This document shows positions 20,531 to 30,073 of a DNA stretch of 64,000 nucleotides, in pieces (the first letter of the stretch is position 1; the number at the start of each line of letters is the position of its first letter). The notes beneath the pieces were generated by a model, which was given only the letters and a program-made list of their open reading frames with translations, was not told where the DNA came from and did not search any database. Position numbers and translations under genes: made by a program. This stretch comes from Saprospiraceae bacterium (GTDB lineage Bacteria; Bacteroidota; Bacteroidia; Chitinophagales; Saprospiraceae). The stretch lies in assembly GCA_013214355.1 (NCBI GenBank), contig JABSSL010000094.1, positions 1 through 64,000 of the forward strand, in the 5' to 3' direction.

Positions 20531-23500
20531 TTATCGACGTAGAACGATAAATGACTTATTCAGTACTTGCTTATCTAGTACAACTTGATAGTAATAGGTA
20601 CCAGATGCTAACTGATCCAGGTCTAGCTGGAATTGGTTATCACCTGCAAATACCTCTATTATATCTTGTCGTACCACTCTTCCTTGTGCATCCAAGACTC
20701 TGAAAGGCGCCTTAGTTGTCAAATCTGATTGTAATCGAATATTGATTACATCCGTCGCTGGTACGGGGAATAAGATAAGCTGATCCACTGCGGAGGATCT
20801 ACCTTTTGCCGGAGCGAGGGTAGATAGAGGCTGTCTTGGATCATCACTCGTTTGCTGTACTACTACTTCTTCTTGCGCTGTAGGTTGGGTAGGCTGCTCT
20901 ACTAAAGCCGTGGTAAGCACGAATCCTGCATCAACATAGGTAATATTGTCACTGCCTCTAGCAGCCTTGAACTTCGCCGTCTGTCCAGAATTGGTGTCAG
21001 CATCACTATTATTCGTGTCATCAATGTCTCCAGTCTTCGGTGTAAAATTATACCCTGCTAACGGTTTAAATCTCAATCTTAGATCTCTATCGGCTGGCAC
21101 GTTATTGAAAGTCACCACACCATTGCCAACAGAGAAGGTATTAGCTAAAATTGCTCCGTTAGCACTGGCATCCAATAGCTCCACGAAGACGCCAGCGATC
21201 CCTTTACTGTTTCGTTCGGAGGAGGATTGCAATCCATTTCCATCATCCTCCCAAACGAAGGCCGTAACTGTACCAGGGGCCCACATACCTGCATCTACGT
21301 AAGTGGTGTTGTCACTCCCCTTAATGGCCTTGAACTTCGCCGTCAAGCCAGAATTCACATCGGCATCACTGTTATTGCCATCTGTGATTGATCCAGACTT
21401 GGGCGTGAATTTATGGCCCGCTGGTAGATTAAACCATAGGCGCAAATCACGATCGGCCGGTACATCATTGAAGATGGCTTTACCATTATTTGTAGTGGTC
21501 GTTGTAGCAATTACATTGATGCCATTAGCCTCTCTCAACTGTACGAGTACGTTATCTATGCCTTTAGAATTACGCTCTGATGAGGACTGTATTCCGTTTC
21601 CATCATCATTCCAAACGAAGGCCTCTACTCGACCAGGCACCCACATGCCCGCATCCACGTAGGTCGTATTGTCACTTCCTTTGCTAGCTTTAAACTTGGC
21701 GGTCTGTCCAGAATTCACGTCGGCATCACTGTTCTTGTCGTCGGTAATGGAACCAGATTTCGGTGTGAATTTGTGGTTAGGTGGTAGATCATACCACAGA
21801 CGAAGGTCTCGGTCAGCAGGCACATCAGTGAAAACAGCCTTACCATTATTGGCAGTTACTGCCGTGGCAATAGTTGTTCCATCTTCTTCTCTCAATTCTA
21901 CGGTCACTCCATCAATCCCTCTGGAATTGCGCTCGGAACTGGATTGTTCACCATTTCCATCATCGTTCCAAACGAAGGTTTCGACGGTACCTGGTGCCCA
22001 CATACCTCCATCTACGTAGGTAATGTTATCACTACCTTTGGAAGCTTTGAACTTGGCGGTCTGTCCAGAATTTACATCGGCATCACTATTATTATCTGTG
22101 GTAATTGATCCAGTCTTGGTCGTAAACTTGTAGTCATCCGGTAAGTTGTACCACAAGCGAAGATCTCTATTCGCTGGAACGTAAGGGAAGGTAGCTTTAC
22201 CATTGCTAGCGGTTACCGCCGTAGCAATCTTTGTTCCATCCTCTTCTCTCAATTCCACGATCACTCCTTCGATACCTTTAGAGTTACGCTCAGAGCTAGA
22301 TTGCGTCCCAAGATTATCAACATCATCCCACACGAAAGTCTCCAAGGTACCTGGTGCCCATAGTCCCGCATCTACGTAGGTGATATGGTCGCTTCCTCTA
22401 GCAGCTTTGAATTTCGCCGTTTGGCCGGAATTTACATCGGCATCACTATTATTATCTACGGTAACGGAGCCAGACTTAGTCGTAAATTTGTGGTCAGCTG
22501 GAAGATTGTACCACAAGCGAAGGTCTCGATCAGCCGGAACATAGGGGAAGGTGGCCTTACCATTGTCGGCTGTCACAGCTGTTGCTAGTGTAGTACCATC
22601 TTCTTCCCGCAGCTCTACCGTCACACCCCCTAAACCTTTGGAGTTGCGTTCAGAACTGGACTGTGTTCCTAGATTGCTTACATCATCCCAGACGAAGGTT
22701 TCTAGGGTACCTGGCGCCCACATACCCGCATCTACATAAGTAACCTTATCACCTACATTCAGCGTAAACTTAGCTGTTTGACCAGAATTTACATCGGCAT
22801 CACTATTGTCAGCCACGGTGATAGAACCGGACTTAGTTGTAAACTTATGATCAGCGGGTAAGTCGTACCGTAAACGATACTGTCTACCACCAATACCTGG
22901 CAAAGTAGCTTTACCAGAAGCATTGGTTTTCTCGCAATAGCAAGTATTACCATCTACATCTACCAAACGGACTTTCACTCCTTCTATGCCTCTGCTATTT
23001 CTTTCCGAAGAAGACTGAGTGCCGAGGTTGGCTACATCATCCCAAACGAACGACTCTATAGAAGCATCATCCCAATCTCCCCTAACGGTCAATCCAGCAT
23101 CAACGTAATCAATCAAATGGCTTCCTTTGGTTACCTTGAACGGATCAGTCGTTGCCTTTTTACTGCCAGAAGGGAATGCATCGCTATTGTTGCCAGTTGT
23201 GATACTCGAACTTCGCACTGTAAACGCACCGCCATCAAACAAGACAAATTCTAGTTTCACATCTCGATCAGCTGGTACATAATCTAAGGTAGCAATACCC
23301 GTACCACATTCCGTGATACCAAAAACGGGGCTACCATTTCTTAAAACGGGATCTCCATTCGTCTCCAAGAGGTTGACCCGCATGCCGAAAACATTGTTGT
23401 TTCCTCCATTCTCACTGCCGTCTTGTTTACCATCTCCATCCACATCGATCCAGACACGGGCTTCTACTATGCCTGGTGCCCACATACCCGCATCTACGTA

Positions 23501-26500
23501 TTCAATCAAGTGGCTACCTTTGGTTACTTTGAAGGGGTCGGTTTTAGCTTTCTTACTTCCACTTGGGAAGGCATCACTATTATTGCCAGTGGCAATCGAA
23601 GAGCCACGGCCCGTAAACTTATGATCCGCCGGAAGGTCAAATTCCAACTTCAAATCGCGATCCGCAGGCAGATAATCTAGCGTAGCTATACCATTTTCAT
23701 CCGTCGTACCCGTCACGGCTAGGCCATCTGGATCGAGTACTGGTGCATTATTCGTTTCTAGTAGATGCACTAAGACTCCTTCCAAGTTAGCTCCGTTTTC
23801 ACTACCATCTTGTTTACCATCTCCATCTAAATCATTCCAGACTCTCGCTTTCACCATACCTGGTGCCCACATGCCTGCATCTACGTAGTCAATTACATGA
23901 CTACCCTTGGTTACTTTGAAAGGATCGGTTGTGGATTTTTTGCTACCACTAGGGAAGGCATCACTATTGTTACCCGCACCAATGGAAGAACCCCGTCCAG
24001 TAAACTTATGATCTGCCGGAAGGTCAAATTTCAACTTCAAATCACGATCTGCAGGCAGATAATCCAAGATAGCAACACCATCAGCCATTGTCTCTCCCGT
24101 TACTGCTACGTTTCCGTTCGGGTTAATCACCGGGTCACCGTTGGTTTCCAATAGATGGACTAAAATACCTGCTAAATTAGCTCCTCCTTCACTTCCGTCC
24201 TGGATACCGTCGCCATCTAGGTCATTCCAGACTCGAGCCTCGATGGAACCTGGCGCCCACATTCCCGCATCAACGTAGTCAATTAGGTGGCTGCCTTTAG
24301 TCACTTTGAAGGGATCTGTAGTCGATTTCTTACTGCCCGTAGGGAAAGCATCGCTGTTATTGCCAGCGGCAATCGAAGAGCCACGGCCCGTAAACTTATG
24401 ATCCGCAGGGAGGTCAAACTTCAATTTCAAATCACGATCTGCGGGCAGATAGCCTATGAAGGCAATACCACTAGCATTAGTCGTACCTGTCACAGGCTCG
24501 GACTGACCAGGAGCAAATACCGGATCTCCATTGGTTTCCTGGAGATGAACTTTAATATTGGCTAGATTAGCTCCATTCTCGCTACCATCTTGTATGCCAT
24601 CCCCATCCAGATCATTCCAGACGCGCGCCTCGATCGAACCTGGCGCCCACATACCCGCATCGACGTAGTCAATCAGGTCACTACCTTTGGTAGCTTTGAA
24701 AGGATCTGTAGTCGATTTCTTACTGCCACTAGGGAAGGCATCACTATTATTGCCCGCACCAATGGAAGAACCTCGGCTGGTAAATTTATGATCCAACGGC
24801 AGATCAAATTTCAACTTCAAATCGCGATCCGCAGGGAAATAATCGATTAGAGCAATACCATTAGCATCTGTTAGTGCAGTCACAGGGGCAGACTGGCCGG
24901 GGGCAAATACAGGGTCACCATTGGTTTCCTGAAGATGAACCTTAATGCCAACCAAATTTGCTCCATTCTCGCTACCATCCTGTATGCCATCTCCATCCAA
25001 GTCGTTCCAAACGCGTGCTTTGACCGTTCCTGGCACCCACATACCTGCATCGATATAAGTGATGGCTGGTGCGCCGCTAGTCAACGTAAATTTATCTGTT
25101 GTTCCTTTTTTGCTGCCACTAGGGAATACATCACTATTGTTGGCTTGCGTCAGGCTGCCCTGTTTAGTGGTAAACTTATGGTCAACAGGAAGATCGTACT
25201 GCAAGCGATATTGTCGATCGCCAATTGCGGGTAAATTAACTTTACCATCAGCGTCCGTCTTGTCACAATAGCAAGTATTGCCGGCCATATCTAGTAAGCT
25301 TACCTTTACACCTTCAATTCCTTCATTGTTTCGTTCTGAATTCGATTGTGTACCTATACTACTGACGTCATTCCAGACTAAGGATTCCACAGCCGCATCA
25401 TCCCAGTCTCCTCTGGTAGTTAATCCGGCATCTACATATTCAATCACATGACTACCTTTGGTTACTTCGAAAGGATCGGTCGTAGATTTCTTATTCCCAG
25501 AAGCAAAGGCATCACTGTTATTGCCTGTGCTAATGCTTGTACCCCTTACCGTGAAAGCGCCATTACCAAACAACACATATTCGAGCTTCACCTGACGATC
25601 GGCTGGTACATAGCTTAACGTTGCCACGCCAGTTCCGCATTCTGTAAGCGCATAGACTGGATTACCATTTTTCAGTACAGGATCTCCATTGGTTTCCAAT
25701 AGATTGACCCGCATGCCGAAGATATTATTGTTGGCTGCGTTTTCATTACCATCCTGCTTGCCATCTCCATCTTTATCAAACCAAACCCGAGTTTTAACGA
25801 TACCCGGTGCCCACATACCCGCATCAACATATTCGATCAAATGGCTTCCCTTCGTTACTTTGAAAGGATCAGTGGTAGACTTTTTATTTCCAGATGGAAA
25901 AGCATCACTATTGTTGCCGTCTGAAATAGAAGTTCCTCTACCTGTAAATTTATGATCAGCTGGGAGGTCAAACTTCAGCTTTACATCACGATCAGCAGGA
26001 AGATAATTCAGCATTGCAATACCATTCTCATCCGTTGTCCCACTTACTGCCGTTCCTGTATTCGGATCAGTAATGGCAGTTCCATTCAATTCTTGTAGAT
26101 GAACTAGTACTCCTGCCAGGTTGGAGCCATTCTCGTTGCCATCTTGCTTACCATCTCCATCCAAGTCATTCCAGACTCTAGCTTTCACTGTACCGGGGGC
26201 CCATAGTCCTGCATCTACATATTCTATCAAGTGGCTACCCTTAGTCACTTTAAAAGGATCAGTGGTCGCTTTCTTATTGCCACTAGGAAAAGCATCACTA
26301 TTGTTGCCGTCTGAAATAGAAGTACCTCTACCTGTAAACTTATGGTCGGTAGGGAGGTCAAACTCCAGCTTGAGATCGCGGTCAGCTGGAAGATAATCTA
26401 GCAAAGCTATTCCACTACCGTCCGTAGTTCCCTTGACAGCTTCATTATCATTGGGGTCAATCACTGGATTACCATTGGTTTCCAAGAGATGGACCACTAC

Positions 26501-27808
26501 TCCTGACAGATTAGCATTGTTTTCATTACCATCTTGCTTACCATCTCCATCTAAGTCATTCCAAACTCTCGCCTTAACAGAACCAGGCGCCCACAAGCCA
26601 GCATCAACATATTCGATTAAGTGGCTACCTTTGGTCACCTTGAAAGGATCAGTGGTTGCCTTCTTATTACCACTAGGGAAAGCGTCGCTATTATTACCAG
26701 CAGTGATAGAAGAACCGCGTTCCGTAAACCGATGATCAGCCGGGAGATCAAATTCAAGTTTTAGCTCGCGATCAGCTGGAAGATAGTCTAGCTCCGCAAT
26801 ACCCTCGGTATCAGTCGTTCCTTTTACGGCTACATTGCCATCCGGGTTAATCACCGGATCTCCATTCAACTCTAGCAAGTGAACGACTACCCCTTCCAAA
26901 TCAGCATCATTTTCATTCCCATCTTGTATGCCATCTCCATCCAGGTCATTCCAGACGCGGGTCTTCACGGTGCCAGGAGCCCACATGCCCGCATCTATAT
27001 ATTCGATCAGGTGACTTCCTTTGGTCACTTTGAAAGGATCAGTAGTCGCCTTCTTATTGCCACTTGGGAAAGCGTCACTATTGTTTCCAGCAGCAATTGA
27101 AGTACCTCTACCTGTAAACTTATGATCAGCTGGGAGATCAAATTTCAATTTTAGTTCTCGATCAGCCGGTAGGTAGTTAAGGAGTGCTAGGCCATCAGCA
27201 TTGGTGTTAGCTGAGACTGGATCGGTTTGTCCAGGTGCAAAGACAGGGTCGCCATTAAGTTCTTGCAGATGAACTTTAATGCCTTCTAGGTCCGCTCCAT
27301 TTTCGTTGCCATCCTGAACGCCATCTCCATCTAAATCGTTCCATACTCTCGCTTCCACAGAGCCTGGTGCCCACATGCCCGCATCTACAAAAGTTACCTC
27401 TTGGCCATCGCTGGTCAGTTTGAAGGCGTCCGTGGTACCTTTTTTGTTTCCCGAGGGGAAAACGTCACTATTGTTGCCCGTTGTAAGGGAAGAACCTCTG
27501 CCTGTAAACTTATGATCTATTGGTAGATCATATTTGAGTTTCAAATTTGTGTTCAAGGGAACATTCAAAAATGTCACAATTCCATCAATAGTGAAGGTTG
27601 ACTGCAAGATGTCATCGCTATTGGATGCATCTAGTAAATAGACGACAACATCAGAGATATTTGCCGCATTCTCATTGCCATCCTGTATGCCGTCTCCATC
27701 CTTGTCATTCCAAATACGGGTCGTAATGGAACCACTCTGACTGAAGAGCACATTACCAACAATGAGTAATAGTAGGGTTAGTAATAAAGGGGTTTGTTTT
27801 TTACGCAT
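20531..27808 (-). CDS. Giant T9SS-secreted surface protein with 18 SdrD-B-like repeats
   Basis: The 2425-residue protein has a signal peptide (PLLLTLLLLIVGNVLFSQ), then 18 tandem beta-sandwich repeats from about residue 25 to 2295, a Gln/Pro/Thr linker, and a T9SS type A sorting domain over the last 80 or so residues (FPVPATDVINIRLQS, GRVVRQDI, LASGTYYYQVV, ending FIVLRR). Most repeats start with VWNDLDGDGIQDGNEN, an Asp-rich calcium-binding-like loop as in SdrD B-type or Cna-B-like domains. They continue with LPADRDLKLKFDLPADHKFT and end YVDAGMWAPG. The last five or six repeats have SSSERNSKGI instead of the Asp-rich loop. It is probably an adhesin or stalk-like protein anchored at the outer surface through type IX secretion. 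It stands alone. Confidence 0.93.
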   Translation of the reverse strand: MRKKQTPLLLTLLLLIVGNVLFSQSGSITTRIWNDKDGDGIQDGNENAANISDVVVYLLDASNSDDILQSTFTIDGIVTFLNVPLNTNLKLKYDLPIDHKFTGRGSSLTTGNNSDVFPSGNKKGTTDAFKLTSDGQEVTFVDAGMWAPGSVEARVWNDLDGDGVQDGNENGADLEGIKVHLQELNGDPVFAPGQTDPVSANTNADGLALLNYLPADRELKLKFDLPADHKFTGRGTSIAAGNNSDAFPSGNKKATTDPFKVTKGSHLIEYIDAGMWAPGTVKTRVWNDLDGDGIQDGNENDADLEGVVVHLLELNGDPVINPDGNVAVKGTTDTEGIAELDYLPADRELKLEFDLPADHRFTERGSSITAGNNSDAFPSGNKKATTDPFKVTKGSHLIEYVDAGLWAPGSVKARVWNDLDGDGKQDGNENNANLSGVVVHLLETNGNPVIDPNDNEAVKGTTDGSGIALLDYLPADRDLKLEFDLPTDHKFTGRGTSISDGNNSDAFPSGNKKATTDPFKVTKGSHLIEYVDAGLWAPGTVKARVWNDLDGDGKQDGNENGSNLAGVLVHLQELNGTAITDPNTGTAVSGTTDENGIAMLNYLPADRDVKLKFDLPADHKFTGRGTSISDGNNSDAFPSGNKKSTTDPFKVTKGSHLIEYVDAGMWAPGIVKTRVWFDKDGDGKQDGNENAANNNIFGMRVNLLETNGDPVLKNGNPVYALTECGTGVATLSYVPADRQVKLEYVLFGNGAFTVRGTSISTGNNSDAFASGNKKSTTDPFEVTKGSHVIEYVDAGLTTRGDWDDAAVESLVWNDVSSIGTQSNSERNNEGIEGVKVSLLDMAGNTCYCDKTDADGKVNLPAIGDRQYRLQYDLPVDHKFTTKQGSLTQANNSDVFPSGSKKGTTDKFTLTSGAPAITYIDAGMWVPGTVKARVWNDLDGDGIQDGSENGANLVGIKVHLQETNGDPVFAPGQSAPVTALTDANGIALIDYFPADRDLKLKFDLPLDHKFTSRGSSIGAGNNSDAFPSGSKKSTTDPFKATKGSDLIDYVDAGMWAPGSIEARVWNDLDGDGIQDGSENGANLANIKVHLQETNGDPVFAPGQSEPVTGTTNASGIAFIGYLPADRDLKLKFDLPADHKFTGRGSSIAAGNNSDAFPTGSKKSTTDPFKVTKGSHLIDYVDAGMWAPGSIEARVWNDLDGDGIQDGSEGGANLAGILVHLLETNGDPVINPNGNVAVTGETMADGVAILDYLPADRDLKLKFDLPADHKFTGRGSSIGAGNNSDAFPSGSKKSTTDPFKVTKGSHVIDYVDAGMWAPGMVKARVWNDLDGDGKQDGSENGANLEGVLVHLLETNNAPVLDPDGLAVTGTTDENGIATLDYLPADRDLKLEFDLPADHKFTGRGSSIATGNNSDAFPSGSKKAKTDPFKVTKGSHLIEYVDAGMWAPGIVEARVWIDVDGDGKQDGSENGGNNNVFGMRVNLLETNGDPVLRNGSPVFGITECGTGIATLDYVPADRDVKLEFVLFDGGAFTVRSSSITTGNNSDAFPSGSKKATTDPFKVTKGSHLIDYVDAGLTVRGDWDDASIESFVWDDVANLGTQSSSERNSRGIEGVKVRLVDVDGNTCYCEKTNASGKATLPGIGGRQYRLRYDLPADHKFTTKSGSITVADNSDADVNSGQTAKFTLNVGDKVTYVDAGMWAPGTLETFVWDDVSNLGTQSSSERNSKGLGGVTVELREEDGTTLATAVTADNGKATFPYVPADRDLRLWYNLPADHKFTTKSGSVTVDNNSDADVNSGQTAKFKAARGSDHITYVDAGLWAPGTLETFVWDDVDNLGTQSSSERNSKGIEGVIVELREEDGTKIATAVTASNGKATFPYVPANRDLRLWYNLPDDYKFTTKTGSITTDNNSDADVNSGQTAKFKASKGSDNITYVDGGMWAPGTVETFVWNDDGNGEQSSSERNSRGIDGVTVELREEDGTTIATAVTANNGKAVFTDVPADRDLRLWYDLPPNHKFTPKSGSITDDKNSDADVNSGQTAKFKASKGSDNTTYVDAGMWVPGRVEAFVWNDDGNGIQSSSERNSKGIDNVLVQLREANGINVIATTTTTNNGKAIFNDVPADRDLRLWFNLPAGHKFTPKSGSITDGNNSDADVNSGLTAKFKAIKGSDNTTYVDAGMWAPGTVTAFVWEDDGNGLQSSSERNSKGIAGVFVELLDASANGAILANTFSVGNGVVTFNNVPADRDLRLRFKPLAGYNFTPKTGDIDDTNNSDADTNSGQTAKFKAARGSDNITYVDAGFVLTTALVEQPTQPTAQEEVVVQQTSDDPRQPLSTLAPAKGRSSAVDQLILFPVPATDVINIRLQSDLTTKAPFRVLDAQGRVVRQDIIEVFAGDNQFQLDLDQLASGTYYYQVVLDKQVLNKSFIVLRR
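20925..27735 (-). repeat. Eighteen tandem repeats of about 390 or 360 bp
   Basis: Repeat boundaries, located by the YVDAGMWAPG (or GLTTRGDWDD) segment, fall near 27375, 26985, 26595, 26205, 25815, 25410, 25045, 24655, 24262, 23870, 23485, 23090, 22725, 22365, 22005, 21645 and 21280. The period is about 390 bp in the 5' two thirds and 360 bp in the last third. Repeats 2-7 (27375-25045) and 8-13 (25045-22725) form two six-repeat super-blocks of nearly equal length. Positions are approximate to about 15 bases. Confidence 0.85.
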
Positions 27809-28431
27809 AATTGACTTTTGATAATCCTGAAATCGGGTTAGATGTCCATTCTTTCGGTGAAGGACAATACAATTCTGTAGTTTCGTTAATTTAATACGGA
27901 GAGTCCTGGGTAATAATGAATTATTGCCTAACTAAAAGCTAAAGACTTAATTCATAAAACAACCCAAATACAGTAGCGAGGGGAGTCGACTAATACGCCA
28001 TAGGAGTAAGCGTATATGTTGTTACAAAGTGTTTTTTGCGCTAAGGACATAGATATGTACCCAGACATAGCAATTACTCTTGCTATGCTGCAAAACCGGA
28101 GTAATACCTAAGTACTAGACATGCCGATTGGCAGCAGTACTTGTCACTACTTGCTGGTTAATTGTAGTCCCGTCTTACTGGAATAAGTTTGAAAGCTGAA
28201 ATAGGTGCTGAAAGTATTGTACGCTATAACTATTTATCCTATACTATTTTGCATTATCTATATTGGTATACGTTTCAATACTAACAGGAATTGTGAACTT
28301 TTTGAACCCTAGCAAAGGTTTTGCAAGGGCCAACTTGTATATTCTTGGCGCTAATATATAAAATCTTAATAAGATCAGCATGAAAATTCACTGCTTAATT
28401 TCATTCTAACTGCGTTAAAACTAACAGAGAT
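27809..28431. other. Intergenic region upstream of the giant surface protein gene
   Basis: These 623 AT-rich bases lie between two minus-strand genes and should hold the promoter and leader of the giant gene. A small nested inverted repeat is present at 28110-28142 (AAGTACT and AGTACTT around TGCC/GGCA). I see no ORF, RNA gene or clear promoter consensus. Confidence 0.4.
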
Positions 28432-29220
28432 TTAATCATACAAAGCAGAAAACCACAAGGTAATCGCTCGTTCCGGCCAGTTCACCACCACGGGTAGATC
28501 TTCAGGTGTAATACCAGGGCGAATAATTCCTAGTTGATTAAAACCTTTGAAGAACTTCAACTCCATTTCCCAGGGATAGCCATCATGATGAGAAAAATAA
28601 GCATTGGTTGGCTTCTGGATCCTCTCCCAGCTAAACCAATTATCGGCATCAAATTCATAAAACCACAAGGCTAGAGCATAACCGGCAGCAGGTGTGCTAT
28701 TAGAATAGTTATCAACGTAGGCAGCGGACAGTACGGTAGCCATTTCATCTATCTTCTTTTCTTCTACTTCTCTTTCAATAGCGATTTCTCGAACTTTAGC
28801 CACTACCCAAGCGCTCAGAGCAGCCTCATCATTGACTAGTTCATTAAAGGCTTGTTGATCATCAAAAGTAGTTTGAAAATATTCCAGCGGCCAATTTTCG
28901 CGAAAGATGATATTATCATTGTACATCCGATCCTGAAAAGTCTGAGCGGCAGTTGTTCCGAAGCTGTAGGCAAGATCCCTGAGCGTCCCCTCCCCCACTC
29001 CCTGGATGGCATCCAATTCCTCAAATTCCCGAAATCTTCTCCAGCGTAAATTATTTCTTTCCCGTAGAATACGTGCGGCCAATGTGGGACCAATGGTACG
29101 GCCGGCACCATCCGATGGATCGTCTTTGATCGGACCATTCACAATTTCATCAATGCTTTGGACTCGGTTGAAAAAGCCAAGGATTCGGTTGGCTACCCAG
29201 GTCGGGATATTTGCTGCCAT
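28432..29220 (-). CDS. Uncharacterised protein with a helix-hairpin-helix-like motif
   Basis: The ATG at 29220 gives a 262-residue, mainly helical, soluble protein. The frame stays open to a TTG at 29313, but that leader is not protein-like. Near residue 75 it has LDAIQGVGEGTLRDLAYSFG, which fits the helix-hairpin-helix pattern used for DNA or nucleotide contacts. The C-terminal half is rich in Trp and acidic residues (LALWFYEFDADNWFSWERIQ and HHDGYPWEMELKFFKGFN). There is no signal peptide. I do not recognise the rest. It is divergent from the sugar catabolic operon starting at 29375, with 154 bases between. Confidence 0.5.
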   Translation of the reverse strand: MAANIPTWVANRILGFFNRVQSIDEIVNGPIKDDPSDGAGRTIGPTLAARILRERNNLRWRRFREFEELDAIQGVGEGTLRDLAYSFGTTAAQTFQDRMYNDNIIFRENWPLEYFQTTFDDQQAFNELVNDEAALSAWVVAKVREIAIEREVEEKKIDEMATVLSAAYVDNYSNSTPAAGYALALWFYEFDADNWFSWERIQKPTNAYFSHHDGYPWEMELKFFKGFNQLGIIRPGITPEDLPVVVNWPERAITLWFSALYD

Positions 29221-29374
29221 AGTGTCTAGTTTGGTTTTTAATGGACCCGTCCAAATTAAGGGGATTATCTCATATATGCGAGTGCTTTGTTTTATCTTAT
29301 TGTAAAATCTCAAGAGCGCTCATTCTCCAATTTATTTCTTAAATTCAGCAGCACAAAACGAGAAAATCAACTTT

Positions 29375-30073
29375 ATGAAGCCCATCGTTCAGATTTCCCT
29401 GGATATCATTAATCTGGAGGAGGCCCTGGCTACTGCTGCCATGGCCTTAGAAGCCGGTGTCGACTGGCTAGAAGCTGGCACTCCACTCATACTTGCCGAG
29501 GGGATGCATGGCGTACGAGCCTTGCGTCAACGTTGGCCAGAAGTACCTATTGTGGCAGACCTGAAAACCATGGATGGCGGGTGGCTAGAAGCCGAGGTGA
29601 TGGCCAAAGCTGGCGCCACTCACGTCGTGGTCATGGCCCGTGCCCACCCCGAAACCATCAAGGAGGTAGTAAAAGCAGGAAAGGATTTAGGGGTGAAAGT
29701 CATGGGCGACAACTTAGGATGTGAAGACATGGTGGCCGGAGCTAAGCTTCTGGAGGACATGGGCTGCGATTACGTCATTCATCATATTGGGTACGATGAA
29801 CGACGAGGTATTGCGGCCAGGGGGCAGCGAATGCCTAGTCCCTTAGATCAACTGCGAGAGGTCGTAGCAGCAGTGAGCGTTCCCGTCCAGGCGGTAGGCG
29901 GCCTGAGCATTGAACAAGCCATTAGCACACCAAGCTATGGCGCGCCATTGGTCGTCCTGGGTGCACCGCTCACCATTGACGCCGACGCCTTCAAAACGGC
30001 TAAAGGCGATTTGAAAGAAACCTTACAACTCATCTGTGATAAAGTGCATGCTTATGGAGACAGCAGTAGTTAA
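29375..30073 (+). CDS. HUMPS-family protein (3-hexulose-6-phosphate synthase / ketogulonate-phosphate decarboxylase-like)
   Basis: The 232-residue TIM-barrel protein belongs to the orotidine-monophosphate-decarboxylase suprafamily. Key residues D10, E33 (WLEAGTPLI), D62, K64 and D67 (VADLKTMDGG) are present at positions corresponding to the magnesium and catalytic residues of UlaD-type decarboxylases. The later HHIGYDERRG segment is closer to the HxGxDxQ motif of hexulose-phosphate synthases. It is therefore either an aldolase or a decarboxylase acting on a ketose phosphate or similar sugar. No phosphohexuloisomerase or sugar kinase is adjacent, which argues against a simple ribulose monophosphate role. 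It is the first gene of a four-gene operon and its end overlaps the next gene by 20 bases. Confidence 0.85.
   Translation: MKPIVQISLDIINLEEALATAAMALEAGVDWLEAGTPLILAEGMHGVRALRQRWPEVPIVADLKTMDGGWLEAEVMAKAGATHVVVMARAHPETIKEVVKAGKDLGVKVMGDNLGCEDMVAGAKLLEDMGCDYVIHHIGYDERRGIAARGQRMPSPLDQLREVVAAVSVPVQAVGGLSIEQAISTPSYGAPLVVLGAPLTIDADAFKTAKGDLKETLQLICDKVHAYGDSSS

Noticed and set aside
20946-27100. Numerous plus-strand ORFs of 60-120 codons across the giant gene
   Set aside because: They are antisense shadows repeating at the same 360-390 base period as the real minus-strand repeats and have no start context or independent family match.
20925-27735. Regular repeats as a possible CRISPR array
   Set aside because: The repeat period is 360-390 bases and lies wholly inside one coding frame with protein-level conservation; no short repeats with unique spacers exist.
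29375-30073. pyrF (orotidine 5'-phosphate decarboxylase)
   Set aside because: The protein has the HUMPS-type HIGYDER segment and sits with sugar dehydrogenases; no pyrimidine gene is nearby.
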